NCBI GenBank assembly: GCA_027493875.1
Contig: JAOSJX010000010.1
Location: 1-62,662 of the forward strand
Length of the DNA stretch: 62,662 nucleotides
DNA from: Deltaproteobacteria bacterium
GTDB lineage: Bacteria > Lernaellota > Lernaellaia > JACKCT01
Direction: 5' to 3'
A program made the translations under genes and the position numbers. Of this stretch, positions 1 to 9,879 are shown one piece after another (position 1 is the stretch's first letter; the number at the start of each line of letters is the position of its first letter). The notes beneath the pieces were generated by a model, which was not told where the DNA came from, did not search any database, and saw nothing but the letters and a program-made list of their open reading frames with translations.

Positions 1-468
1 GATAAAGGTTAACACAAGGAGCACCGACAACTTTCTTCAGCACCCCATCAGCCAACAGTGCCTCCCCGGTTCGACAATGATATACGCCACCGGAAGCTTG
101 GCTCCACCGGTCAGCTTTTAATGAAAACGGCGCCGAGCGCTTGGTTTGTGCTGAGATACGCCCGCATTTCTCGAGTTCAACAGACACAAGAAGAAGATTG
201 CGTCAGCGGTGATGCTGACGCTGCCAGCATCCGAGGGAAGATGATCGTAGCGGACGTTCGGTGCCGCCGCCTTAATTTCCTGCACCGTGTGCTCTAGACC
301 TGGGCCGCCGACACCGACGGAGCCCCGACAAGAATAGCTGTCGTGCCTCCACCTCGCGCTCCCGCGGCCATCGAGCTTCCTCTGGTGACTGGGAGTCGGG
401 ATCGATAAGAGTCAGATGTATTGTTCCTCCCTGGTGATAGCCTCTTGAAGCTGCTGCTCAATCGTCAA
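1..468 (-). pseudogene. Geranylgeranylglyceryl phosphate synthase, partial and frame-broken
   Basis: Archaeal enzyme that joins geranylgeranyl diphosphate to glycerol-1-phosphate, the first committed step of ether-lipid synthesis. Reading the minus strand through several indels gives HLTLIDPDSQSPEEA, then AILVGGSVGVGGPGLEHTV, then PSDAGSVSITADAIFF, LLNSRN and finally LPVAYIIVEPG. This is the expected order of conserved blocks of the GGGPS TIM barrel. The likely start is a TTG that overlaps the stop of the upstream L40e gene (TTGA). The C-terminus runs off the left edge of the window. No single frame stays open, which I read as sequencing indels rather than true decay. Identification rests on several separate motifs in order, so the family call is fairly firm although exact boundaries are not. 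Confidence 0.72.
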
Positions 469-614
469 CCGCTAACCCTTCGTTCCTTGGACTTGACTCT
501 AAGTTGTTTATAACCGCACTTCCACACGCAGCGCCCTTGGCGGGGTTTGCGCGTTACATCGCATGCAGATTTTGATGTTTATCAGCCTTTTTTAGCTTCT
601 GGAAAACGTGCCAT
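465..614 (-). CDS. rpl40e: 50S ribosomal protein L40e (archaeal), frame-broken
   Basis: Small zinc-finger protein of the archaeal/eukaryal large ribosomal subunit, about 49 codons. The minus strand reads MARFPEA, then after one indel INIKICMRCNAQTPPRA, then RCVWKCGYKQLRVKSKE, stop. The four cysteines (CMRC and the C..C pair before GYK) and the MARFPEA start match the L40e family closely. Bacteria do not carry this protein, so together with the GGGPS gene downstream it assigns this end of the window to an archaeon. The stop codon overlaps the presumed TTG start of GGGPS, suggesting a two-gene transcript. It is too short and too broken to appear as a normal open frame. Confidence 0.78.
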
Positions 615-1580
615 TAGATTTACCCTCTCTCACGTCGATAGCAACATACGCCTAACACCACTTAATCTTTCTGTTCACGATAACCGCAGTTAACGTTAGA
701 GCCGTTTAGCCCCCTAGCCTCAAGTAGGCGCGTTCGCGCGTCAGAAGGTCGGCAACGGGTACTCCGCTTCAGCGTATCGCTATGGGGCGCGGCGTTTAAG
801 GCTAGAAAACGTTGGACCCCTACTTAAACTTACTTCCAGCAACTCCTTTAGCGCGTTGCTTTCTCGCCAGAATATGAGAGCGCGGCCCCCAGCGCCCTCG
901 ACCGTGGTGAGCCTCGCACGGCCGCCCATAGTTAACAGGATTATTGCCGCACTGAGGTATGAAGTCGCCGTCTACAACCGGACGGGGAAACGACTGGAAG
1001 ACGTGTTCACGCTGTTTCAGGAGCAGTCAACAGCAACCAGCGCGTCTACACGTCTACGCGCGACATATGGGGGCGGACTGAAGGATCGAGCAGCATTGTC
1101 TTCCCTCGTAACCCAGGTCGTGGCGCGATAAAGAGATCAACTAAATGAAATTTGGCTAGCTTTTTCGCCGTGCAGCTTCTTTGGATCACATTGCTCTTCG
1201 TGATAAACTAGCACTCGCGTGCTCCATTTCAGAAGACTTTGATCTTGGTCTAGTTGAGATGTTCGAACTTGAACACGCGAGAAACCGCACTTCCGTCACA
1301 TACAACGTTCATCTTATATTCATCGAGGTAAACCCTGTGCACGGCCTGCTCTTTACAGTGCACGCAGGCACTTTGCTTCTCAAAGTCCCCACATCATATT
1401 TAAGGCCCATGGGACATAGGCGGCGTATCCGTTCCGTAAATCCGCTTCTTATCGTAATGACGCTGAGCGCCACATCGAGCACGTTACGCTTCCCCAGCCG
1501 TCCCAATCCGCAAGACTTTGCGTTGCTTTCGTCTGATGCGTGAAAACAAAGACGGCTTCTTTTTCAAACTTCCATTCTGT
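615..1580. other. Unassigned archaeal sequence, no supportable gene
   Basis: About 970 bases between L40e and the next minus-strand coding fragment. Short open stretches occur on both strands (for example plus 856-1131), but none gives a recognisable family. On the minus strand, pieces such as FEKQSACVHCKEQAVHRVYLDE hint at a broken cysteine-containing protein, without enough continuity to name it. Indel density here is high enough that a real gene could be unreadable. Confidence 0.4.
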
Positions 1581-1589
1581 AGGTGTTAG

Positions 1590-2160
1590 TTGTTACATGC
1601 ATAAGCCCTCGCGCTTATGGGCATCACGCCTGTCATGTACCTTTATGGGCGCTCTATTATTTAAAAATATTTAAAAAATATGTGTCCAAAAAAGCTCCCA
1701 ATACGAGCTCTTTGGACGGGAACAGGGGTATTGCAATGAAGGCGATAGTGACGCCAAATTACATCGAGCAAGACGACACGACCTTACTTCGCCACGTCGC
1801 CTGCCGTAATTTTGAAACTCGTCAGCCTTCATCTTTGAAACATAGTCGTGCCCAGATCTACTTTTTGGCCTTTCATCGAACACTGTATAAATGGCCCTTC
1901 GGAAACACGGCCATCAGCTGTTCGCGAGTCGTTATCAGGCAATGGCACCTTAGCTTTCTTAAGCTCAGACACGATTCCGGCTTTGAAATTTTGGATCTCC
2001 AGAGAGCGCAGGTCGATACCATAGTCCTCAAATACCGGATTCTTAGTGGGTTGTTTACGCCATTATTATCGCCTCAATGTAACAGATGGACTCCATCGAT
2101 GTTATACATCAACCGTATCGCTATGTGGTTGCTGATATCTACTTAATAGTTTTGGAAAAA
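1590..2160 (-). pseudogene. Unidentified archaeal coding fragment, frame-broken
   Basis: The minus strand gives one fairly long protein-like run when read through indels: NPVFEDYGIDLRSLEIQNF, then KAGIVSELKKAKVPLPDN, then DGRVSEGPFI and MKGQKVDLGTTMFQ, continuing toward LDVIWRHY. Amino-acid usage and codon pattern look like a genuine soluble protein, and the direction matches the CBS protein upstream and L40e downstream. I do not recognise the family. Boundaries are approximate because no frame stays open. The long plus-strand open frame over the same bases (1583-2146) shows no domain and is probably its shadow. Confidence 0.35.
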
Positions 2161-2314
2161 AGCGGCTGAGCCCGAGATGCACCCTTTTTTCTAAATATTC
2201 AAGAACTATGTAATCCGTCGTCAAAAAGAGCCGCGTACACGCTCTAAAGCGCGGGGATACGTCGGACCCAGCCCCTTAACGCGTTTCTTTTCGGATTCAG
2301 TTAGTCAAATTCGC

Positions 2315-2722
2315 TTAGACTTGCTCCATTAAACTCGGCAGCCCGTTCAAGACGTCGCTCACGAGATTATGCCAAGGATCTCTTGCCCGTTAAACACGCG
2401 GGAGATGATTCACCCCCCCTTTCGAAACATCTTAGCCGCATGAAAGTATGGTAATTCCGGGAGACACAATCAAGAGAGGCTTGTTGGCCACCTCGTCTAC
2501 CGCCACTTTGCCTATGTCGACCCTCATCGGCAAACAAATCAACGATGTCCTCTGAGTAATTATGCCAAACGGCTCGTCTTTTTCAAGCGGCGACACAATG
2601 GATCGCGTCTATTCCTCCTTGCACCATAAGCTTTGCGGCATCGAGCAGAGGTACTAGGATCAACGGTCGCCACTTTTTCTCTTGCCATCCCGTCCCTAAC
2701 TTTAAGTCGCTTCGATACTCAC
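2315..2722 (-). CDS. Two-CBS-domain protein, frame-broken
   Basis: A stand-alone CBS pair (Bateman module), which typically binds adenosyl ligands and regulates a partner. Through two or three indels the minus strand reads VRDGMAREKVATVDP, DAAKLMVQGGIDAIP, VSPLEKDEPFGIITQRDIV, VDEVANKPLLIVSPGITI, LSAAKMFRKGGVNHLP, then ILGII..DVLNGLPSLMEQV and a TAA stop. These are the beta-alpha-beta signature blocks of two consecutive CBS motifs, with GIITQRDIV closing the first and a GII..DVL block closing the second. A GTG at 2722-2720 is the likely start. Such small CBS proteins are very common in archaea; the partner cannot be told from context. Confidence 0.7.
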
Positions 2723-3305
2723 CAACGTGTGAATACGCGAACTCTACTTATAAAAGCTCGGGTGTGTTCCCGTGGAATATAGAAGATGGATTCAGCTGCT
2801 GCGAAAGAATCCGGTTCTCGTATTCATCTCTATTCGCGGAACGGCGCGTAATCGACCTCATCTTATAGATATCTGCAGTAAATAGCAAGCACACGCCAAG
2901 CACCACCAAATTCTTATGCCTTTTCTTCTTCAAAATAGACGAGCCGCGGGTTATACTGGGAAGAAATAATGCAAATTTTTTATTCTTCGCTACCCTTTCA
3001 AATTGTTTTTCTTTATAATATTGCCGCATATTGTGTTACGAGTCAATTTAACATAATTAATAATACTTAGAAGTGTAACATCTTGGTGACATTGTGGATA
3101 ACGATGTTATACGGCTGAGTCAGTAAACTCAAGCACGGAGCGGGTCGACGGATGCAGAGAGCGCGTTTTGCACGCGGCTGAAAAAAAACGAATACGACGA
3201 ACGAAACAAAAACGTCGTAAACGTCCGTCATCAAGCGGTGGAATAGCAGCACACTTAAAAGAGAGCCGCGGGCTCTAGAAGTTCTAAAACTGTCGGAAGT
3301 AGAGA
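2723..3305. other. Divergent intergenic region between CBS gene and A-ATPase operon
   Basis: AT-rich stretch of about 580 bases between minus-strand genes and the plus-strand ATP synthase operon, so it should hold both promoters. A minus-strand open frame (2748-3029, 93 codons, with a hydrophobic patch LVVLGVCLLF) lies just upstream of the CBS gene. It has no recognisable family and I do not call it. No clear archaeal TATA box can be separated from the general AT-richness. Confidence 0.35.
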
Positions 3306-3640
3306 ATGTCTGAGGAGAAGAAACAACCCTCCGTTTTACAGCAAATAAGGAAACGAGGAGGTTGGAATTAAGCGTAAGAGCGGATCAGGCCAGAAGAGAT
3401 GCTGAACAGATCGTCGCTGACGCCAAAAGAGAGCCGCCGATATTTTAAAAAACGCAGAGGCCGACGGAAGAAGAAACCGCGGCAGAGTCGCATAGAACAT
3501 TTAGCGAGTCGGCCCTTGAAGAGAAGTGACAATTACACAGATCCGGTGAGGACGAGGTAAAATCTACAAGACTGAGAGGGAGAACAAAATTTGTCAAAGG
3601 CTATCGACAAAATTGTGCCAACGTCGTGATTTCCAGGTAG
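3306..3640 (+). CDS. ahaH: A-type ATP synthase subunit H, frame-broken
   Basis: Peripheral-stalk coiled-coil subunit of the archaeal A1A0 ATP synthase. The start reads MSEEKKQPSVLQQIRK. After an indel it continues ELSVRADQARRDAEQIVADA and then ADILKNAEADG. The Ala/Glu/Lys-rich helical pattern with the IVADAKREA-like core is typical of the H subunit. It lies directly upstream of subunit I, the standard archaeal order H-I-K. At least three indels break the frame. The C-terminal limit is set by a TAG shortly before the start of subunit I and is approximate. Confidence 0.6.
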
Positions 3641-3646
3641 ATCCGT

Positions 3647-5570
3647 ATGCTTCAGAAATGCCCAAAATCCAAGTCATTGGACCAACACATTACCTACATA
3701 GCGCAGTTGACCTTCTATACAACCTAGGATCGGTTCATTTGGAGGACGTGTCAATTAGTCTCTCCAGGTGATACAATATTGCGGCGTTGATGCAGTAGGG
3801 CCAGAGCCGACGTCGCAAGCGCATCTAATCAGGTAATACCTTTATATTCATCTAATTTGCCGTCGATTTGCCTGTGAACGAACTGTTGCGGCTTCAGATC
3901 TCAGGCGAGCTTCGGTCGGAAGAGATGATGGAGAACTAGTTAGAGGTCAAGTCGCGTTGTAGGCGAGCTTGAGGCAACGACAGAAGCCTTGGCTACGCGA
4001 AAAAAGCGACATCGACTTTACCTGATAATTTGAATCATTATGAACAAGTTATTGAGAAACTGCAGCCTTTAGAATCTCAAGTCCCAATCCTAGAGGGTTT
4101 TGAGGTCACGGTAATTCTCATAAGCAGACAGTATCAGGACGTCTTGACATTATCCGGTCAGCACTGGTTGGAGATTTTACACGAATCAGTTTGAGCCTAT
4201 GTCCCGCCGACATCGACTGAGGCGACAACGGCTGCGGTAATCGTGTTCAACAAGGATATTCCGACCAAGTCCATTCATTTATCTGGTCTCAAAACGTCAA
4301 TGAGGTCCGGTTACCATCTCGAATTCCTAGGTAAGCCGTTTGACGAGGTCTTGACCTTAGTAGAGCAACAACAATGAAAGCAGCTGACAGCTGAGCTAGT
4401 ACTATAATGACTGATTTGACAGAACTGTCGAAGCAATGGCATCCAGAACTTGCGGTGCTCAAAGAAGTGCTTGAGGACCGAAACGAAGAGCTCAGTGTTT
4501 TTTCCAAATTTGGTGAGACTGACTATGTTTCGTCATAACGGGTTAGTGCCCAAAAAGCAACCAAGAAGGCACGAGAGGCTTTGAAACAGGCGTTTCAAAG
4601 GAAGAGTCATAGTAAACGACCTCGTCCTTAAGAGGAAGGCCGATACGCTGCGCCTTCTTCTACGATAATCCGCGACTTGTCAAGCCCCTTTGAGGAGTTC
4701 TTTGAGTGGATTGATGGCCCGCCACGATACGGGGAGATTGATCCAACTCCGCTAATCGCAGTATTTTCCCCATTTTTCTTCGGCATCATGGTCGGCGACA
4801 TCGATACGGCATCTGCATTACTTATTTTGCCCTGCTCATGAGAAGATTTCTACGGCGAACGAGTGCGGCGCCATCAGCAACCTTGGCGTACACTATGATC
4901 ATCTGTTCATTCCTACCATGTTTGTTTGGCTATCTCTACGGCGAATTTTTTGGAGATTTTGGACAAATGATGGGCTGGATAGAGCCGGTCACCATAAATG
5001 GAATGTCGTTGGATAGAATGGAAATGATCGTGCCGTTTCTCATCTTATCGATCGCCATTGGGGCGATTTATGGTCCTTTAGGCCTGGAGAGCTTAGCATA
5101 GTAAACGCCGTAAGACTGAAGCATAACAAGCCTGTGAAAAACTGGTATGCTGCTCACCATAACGGGTATAATAATTGATTCTTCTCGCAGCTGTTTTGGT
5201 CATTCCAGCTCTGCTTTTTGTATCCTGGCGTCGTTATGTTTTAACCAGGAATTCCATTAGTCTGTTTATGGGCGGGATAGTGGCGGCAATAGACATTATG
5301 AGTTCGTAACAAACATCCTGTCATGCGCGAGGCTGATGGCCATAGGTATGGCCTCTGTAGTTTTGGCGCTTGTAGCCAATACGCTAGAAGCTCAATGGGT
5401 ATTTTGGCGGTGGGAATTTTGGTCGCAGTTTTGCTACACGCGGTAAATGTCGTTCTGTGTATGTTTAGCCCCTCGATCCAATCACTTAGGTTATGTCGTA
5501 GAATTCTATTCAAAGTTTTCTGAAGGCGGAGGCAGACAGTACGATCCGTTCAAACGCAGGAACGGCAAAA
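3647..5570 (+). CDS. ahaI: A-type ATP synthase subunit I (a-subunit), heavily frame-broken
   Basis: Membrane a-subunit that forms the proton or sodium half-channels with the K ring. Conserved blocks appear in order through many indels: MPKIQVIGPTHYLHSAVDLL and NLGSVHLEDVS at the N-terminus; NLNHYEQVIEKLQPLESQ and LEGFEVTVILI in the cytoplasmic arm; DPTPLIAVFSPFFFGIMVGD at the first membrane segments; CLFGYLYGEFFGDFGQMMGW, then FLILSIAIGAIYGPLGL; LMAIGMASVVLALVANTLEA and ILAVGILVAVLLHAVNVVL; and finally MFSPSIQSLRL, EFYSKFSEGGGRQYDPF. The order and total span (about 640 codons) match the family. The only long uninterrupted piece is 4838-5101. The identification is strong even though the frame changes repeatedly. 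Confidence 0.85.
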
Positions 5571-5802
5571 TGAGAGCGGAGATGCAGCTGCACGCCGCAC
5601 AATGCCGATAACTGATTTATTAATGAGGCCCAGATGATTTGGGAAACAACTCCGCGTGCAACGGCGGAGCAATTTGCAGGCAAGCCAAACGTGCCACAGA
5701 GACGCTATCCGCAGAGAGATCTTTCAAATTCTCGAGCCCGCGTGGGTTTGACAGGGCCCTAAAAACGTGAGCTAGGAAAAAACGTAAGGAGTTGATAAAA
5801 AA

Positions 5803-6020
5803 ATGGTCGAACCGATGAGTACCGATTGGCGCCGGAATAGCTTTTGACTAGGTGCCCCTCGGAACTGGGATAGCACAAGCGAAATTGGCGCAGCTGGAGC
5901 AGGAGTGATTGCAGAAAACCAGAGCTATTCGGTTTAGCGCTCGTTTTCTGGCAGCACTACCCGAACGTTAGTCATTTTAGGCTCGTTATCGCAGCGATTA
6001 TCCTTTTCATTCTAGTCTGA
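5803..6020 (+). CDS. ahaK: A-type ATP synthase subunit K (proteolipid), frame-broken
   Basis: Membrane rotor-ring subunit, about 72 residues, a single two-helix hairpin. After ATG VEP it reads GAGIAF, then GTGIAQA, IGAAGAGVIAENPELFGLAL, VFLAALPE and IAAIILFILV, stop. The carboxylate in the ALPE segment is the expected ion-binding glutamate. A ribosome-binding site (AAGGAG) lies upstream of the ATG. Three or four indels interrupt it. Its place after subunit I confirms the archaeal H-I-K order; the following genes (E, C, F, A, B, D) are absent because the block ends about 280 bases downstream. Confidence 0.8.
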
Positions 6021-6304
6021 CAGTGAACCGCTTGGGACTTTAAGTGCGCGCGCGCGGATATACTGGTTTGAGCTCTACAACTAACTTTTCCAAACAGTGT
6101 CAAACCATTTTTTTAAAATATATAAAAAAAAAAAAATTTTTGGTGGTATGATTAGTTGCAGGCGCTAATCCCTGCCTCTCTTCTAAAAACAAGGGCACTG
6201 TGAAATAAAAGAAAAGCCGAAAAAAGCAATTATCTCTAATCCTTAAAAATAAATAGTGTTGATGCAAAAAAAAAAAATTATTTTTAATAAAAATAAAAAA
6301 AATG
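6021..6304. repeat. AT-rich homopolymer stretch before the first join
   Basis: Contains runs of A of 12-13 bases (near 6127 and 6266), a T run, and mixed A/T blocks, ending at an A-run directly against GC-rich sequence. No gene or ordinary terminator is supported. The composition differs from both neighbours and looks like a low-quality read end or assembly bridge. Confidence 0.6.
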
Positions 6305-6310
6305 ATGTCA
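6300..6310. other. Compositional and taxonomic join 1
   Basis: To the left lies archaeal-type AT-balanced sequence ending in poly-A; to the right lies GC-rich bacterial sequence. The histidine kinase on the minus strand is in good frame up to GIGIEPD and then runs into IIFFIFIKNN encoded by the A/T tract. The break therefore falls inside the kinase ATPase domain. Confidence 0.8.
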
Positions 6311-7605
6311 GGCTCGATTCCGATGCCGCGGTCCCGCACCTCGAAGACCCAGAGACCGTTGTCGCGCCGGGCGCCGACGTGCACTTCGGGCGGTCCGTCG
6401 CCGTGAAATTTGATCGCGTTGCCGATGAGGTTTTGAAACACCTGGAGAATCTGCATCCGGTCGGCGCGGATCACGGGCAGGCCGTTGTGAACGACGCGCC
6501 CGCCGGTTTCCTCGAGAGACATCCGGAGATTGTTCAGGACTTCGGCGACCACCTGACCCGTATCCACGTCCTCAAAGGGCCGCGCGCGCGTCGTGAGGCG
6601 CGAATACGCGAGGAGGTCGGAGAGCAAGCGCTGCATCCGGACGGCGCCTTCCTCGGCGTAGTCTATGAAATCCGCCGCGTCCGAATCCAGTTTGTCGCGG
6701 TAGCGGTGGGCCAGAAGGCGCGTATAACTCGCCACCATGCGCAGCGGTTCCTGAAGATCGTGGGAGGCGACGTAAGCGAAGCGTTCCAACTCCGCGTTCG
6801 AGCGTTCGAGTTCCGTCGTTTTTTTCGCGCAGCGTGCGGGCGACGCGCGCCCGTTCCTCGACTTCCTGCATCAGCCGGCGGTTGGAATCCGTCAACTCGC
6901 GCGTTCGCTCGTCGACCCGGCGCTCGAGTTTGTCGTGCGCCGCTTTGAGGGGCCCGTTCGGCGGCTTCGCGCCGCGCCACGTGGCGGCGGACCTGAATCA
7001 GCAAATAGAGCCAGGCGATCAAAAGCACGCAGAAACTCGCCAGGGCGATCTGCCCGGCGGCGTAAGAGCCGCGTGTTGACGGCGGCGCGCTCCCCTGGCT
7101 CTGGTCGCGCACCGCGCCCTCCACCGCCTTGATCCCGGCGCTGTAGGCGGCCTTCTCCTTTTCGTACGCGGGGCTCACGAGAATCGCGAGCGCTTCCGCG
7201 CCGCGGCCTTGTTCGACGAGGCGTAGCGCCTCGCGCTCGATCCCCACCAGTCGGACGTTGGCGGCTTCCACGGCCTCGGTCACGGGTTTCAAGCCCTCGA
7301 TGCACGACGACCGCGCGACAAAAGAGGCGAATCTGCTCGCCGAGCTGGCGTTCGTGGAGGCGGTAGCGTTCCATCCAGGTTGGATCGCCCGTTGCCGCGG
7401 CCATGCGCGCTTCCATCGTCAGCACTTCGTCGAGACGCGCCACGCGGCCCGCCGATTCTTCCAGCGCGAGATTTTCCGAGAGCACTTGCGCCAGCAGATT
7501 GTGGCGCGTCCACAGGCTGGAACCGACAAAGCCGAAAACCACCAACGTCACGATCACCGCGATCGTCAGCGCGTTGACGGGAAAGGAACCGTTCTCCTTC
7601 GTCAT
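6305..7605 (-). CDS. Membrane sensor histidine kinase, C-terminally truncated
   Basis: Two-component sensor kinase. The N-terminus has a first membrane helix (LTIAVIVTLVVFGFVGSSLW), an extracytoplasmic alpha-helical region of about 130 residues resembling CHASE3-type sensors, and a second helix (IALASFCVLLIAWLYLLI). A coiled-coil linker follows (RVDERTRELTDSNRRLMQEV), then the HisKA dimerisation helix with the phospho-acceptor in YVASHDLQEPLRMV. The ATPase domain starts normally with the N-box LQVFQNLIGNAIKFHG and G1 box VRDRGIGIEP, where the join cuts it off; the G2 box is missing. Frame breaks fall near 7320, 6945 and 6815. ATG at 7605 is the start. It lies divergent from the amidohydrolase. 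No response regulator is adjacent in what remains. Confidence 0.85.
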
Positions 7606-7710
7606 CGTCCAGCCGGTCCTCTTGTGAGGACGTCAGAATAGACGCGTCGGACCGCGCCTTTCAAGCCCGCGCCCTTGCTCCGCTCCGGTGCGTCGTTTAA
7701 AACCGGCCGC

Positions 7711-8562
7711 ATGCCCGATTTCGTCCGATCCACCGTACCCGAAGGCGCCGTCGACGCGCACGTTCACGCCTTCCCGCCGCGCATGTTCGGGGCGGTCTGG
7801 AACTACTTTGAAACGCGCGATTGGACGGTTCACCGCGAACCGGTGGAACGCATCGCTGATACGCTGCGCACGCACGGCGTGACGTGCGCCATCGGCCTTT
7901 CGTATCCGCATAAAACCGGCGTTGCGCGGCCGTTGAACGCCTTCATGGAATCCGTCGGCCGGGAAATTCCGTTGTTTCGCCCCTTCGCCAGCGTCCATCC
8001 CGACGACGGCGATTTCCGCGAAAGCGTCGACGAGGCGCTCGCGTCGCCGCATATCCACGGCTTCAAATTTCAGCCGCTGGTGCAGCGTTTCGACATCAAC
8101 GATCCGCGCCTCGACTACCTCTACGGCGCGTGCGCCGAGCGCGGCGTGCCGCTCATGATGCACGTCGGCCGCGCGCCGGAGGGCAACGAATTCGTCGGCG
8201 CCGCGTTCTTCGCGCGCCTGATGAAGCGGTTTCCCACGCTGCGCGCGTGCGTGGCGCATATGGGCGCCCCCGACTACGACGTTTTTTCTCGCGATGCTGG
8301 ATGATTACCCGGAGATGTATCTCGACACGACGATGATCAACACGGTGACGGATCTCTTTCCAAACACCTGGACCGGCGACGCCGAAAAACTCGCGCGCCA
8401 CGCCGACCGCGTCATGTTCGGCAGCGACTGGCCGAACGTCCCCTACGCTTACGCCGACGCGCTGGCGAGCGTGCCCCGGTTCCCGCTGCCGCCCGACGCG
8501 CACCGAAACTGCTGCGGGACAACGCGCTGCGTTTCTTAAGCGTACCGACTCGCGCGTCCTGA
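7711..8562 (+). CDS. Amidohydrolase family 2 (metal-dependent TIM-barrel hydrolase)
   Basis: Predicted metal-dependent hydrolase or decarboxylase of the amidohydrolase-2 family (ACMSD-like). Metal ligands are visible: the HxH in VDAHVH near the N-terminus, a histidine in LMMHVGR, a histidine in VAHMGAP, and the aspartate in MFGSDWPN. Length of about 283 residues suits the family. The frame breaks near 8285, just after DYDVF, and again near 8505, where the canonical tail LLRDNALRFL is in another frame; I place the stop at 8562. ATG 7711 gives MPDFVRSTVPEGAVDAHVH; the TTG upstream only adds an unlikely extension. The substrate is unknown and no pathway genes flank it. Confidence 0.8.
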
Positions 8563-8614
8563 GGTTAATCGCGAGAACGCGGGTCGTAGACGCGGACGCG
8601 CCCGTATTCGACGA

Positions 8615-9868
<1,254 letters not shown>

Positions 9869-9879
<11 letters not shown>

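Noticed and set aside
856..1131. Plus-strand 91-codon frame in the archaeal block
   Set aside because: No recognisable family, and neighbouring readable genes are on the minus strand; not enough support.
2748..3029. Minus-strand 93-codon frame upstream of the CBS gene
   Set aside because: Open by chance in AT-rich sequence as far as I can tell; one hydrophobic patch is not enough to call a gene.
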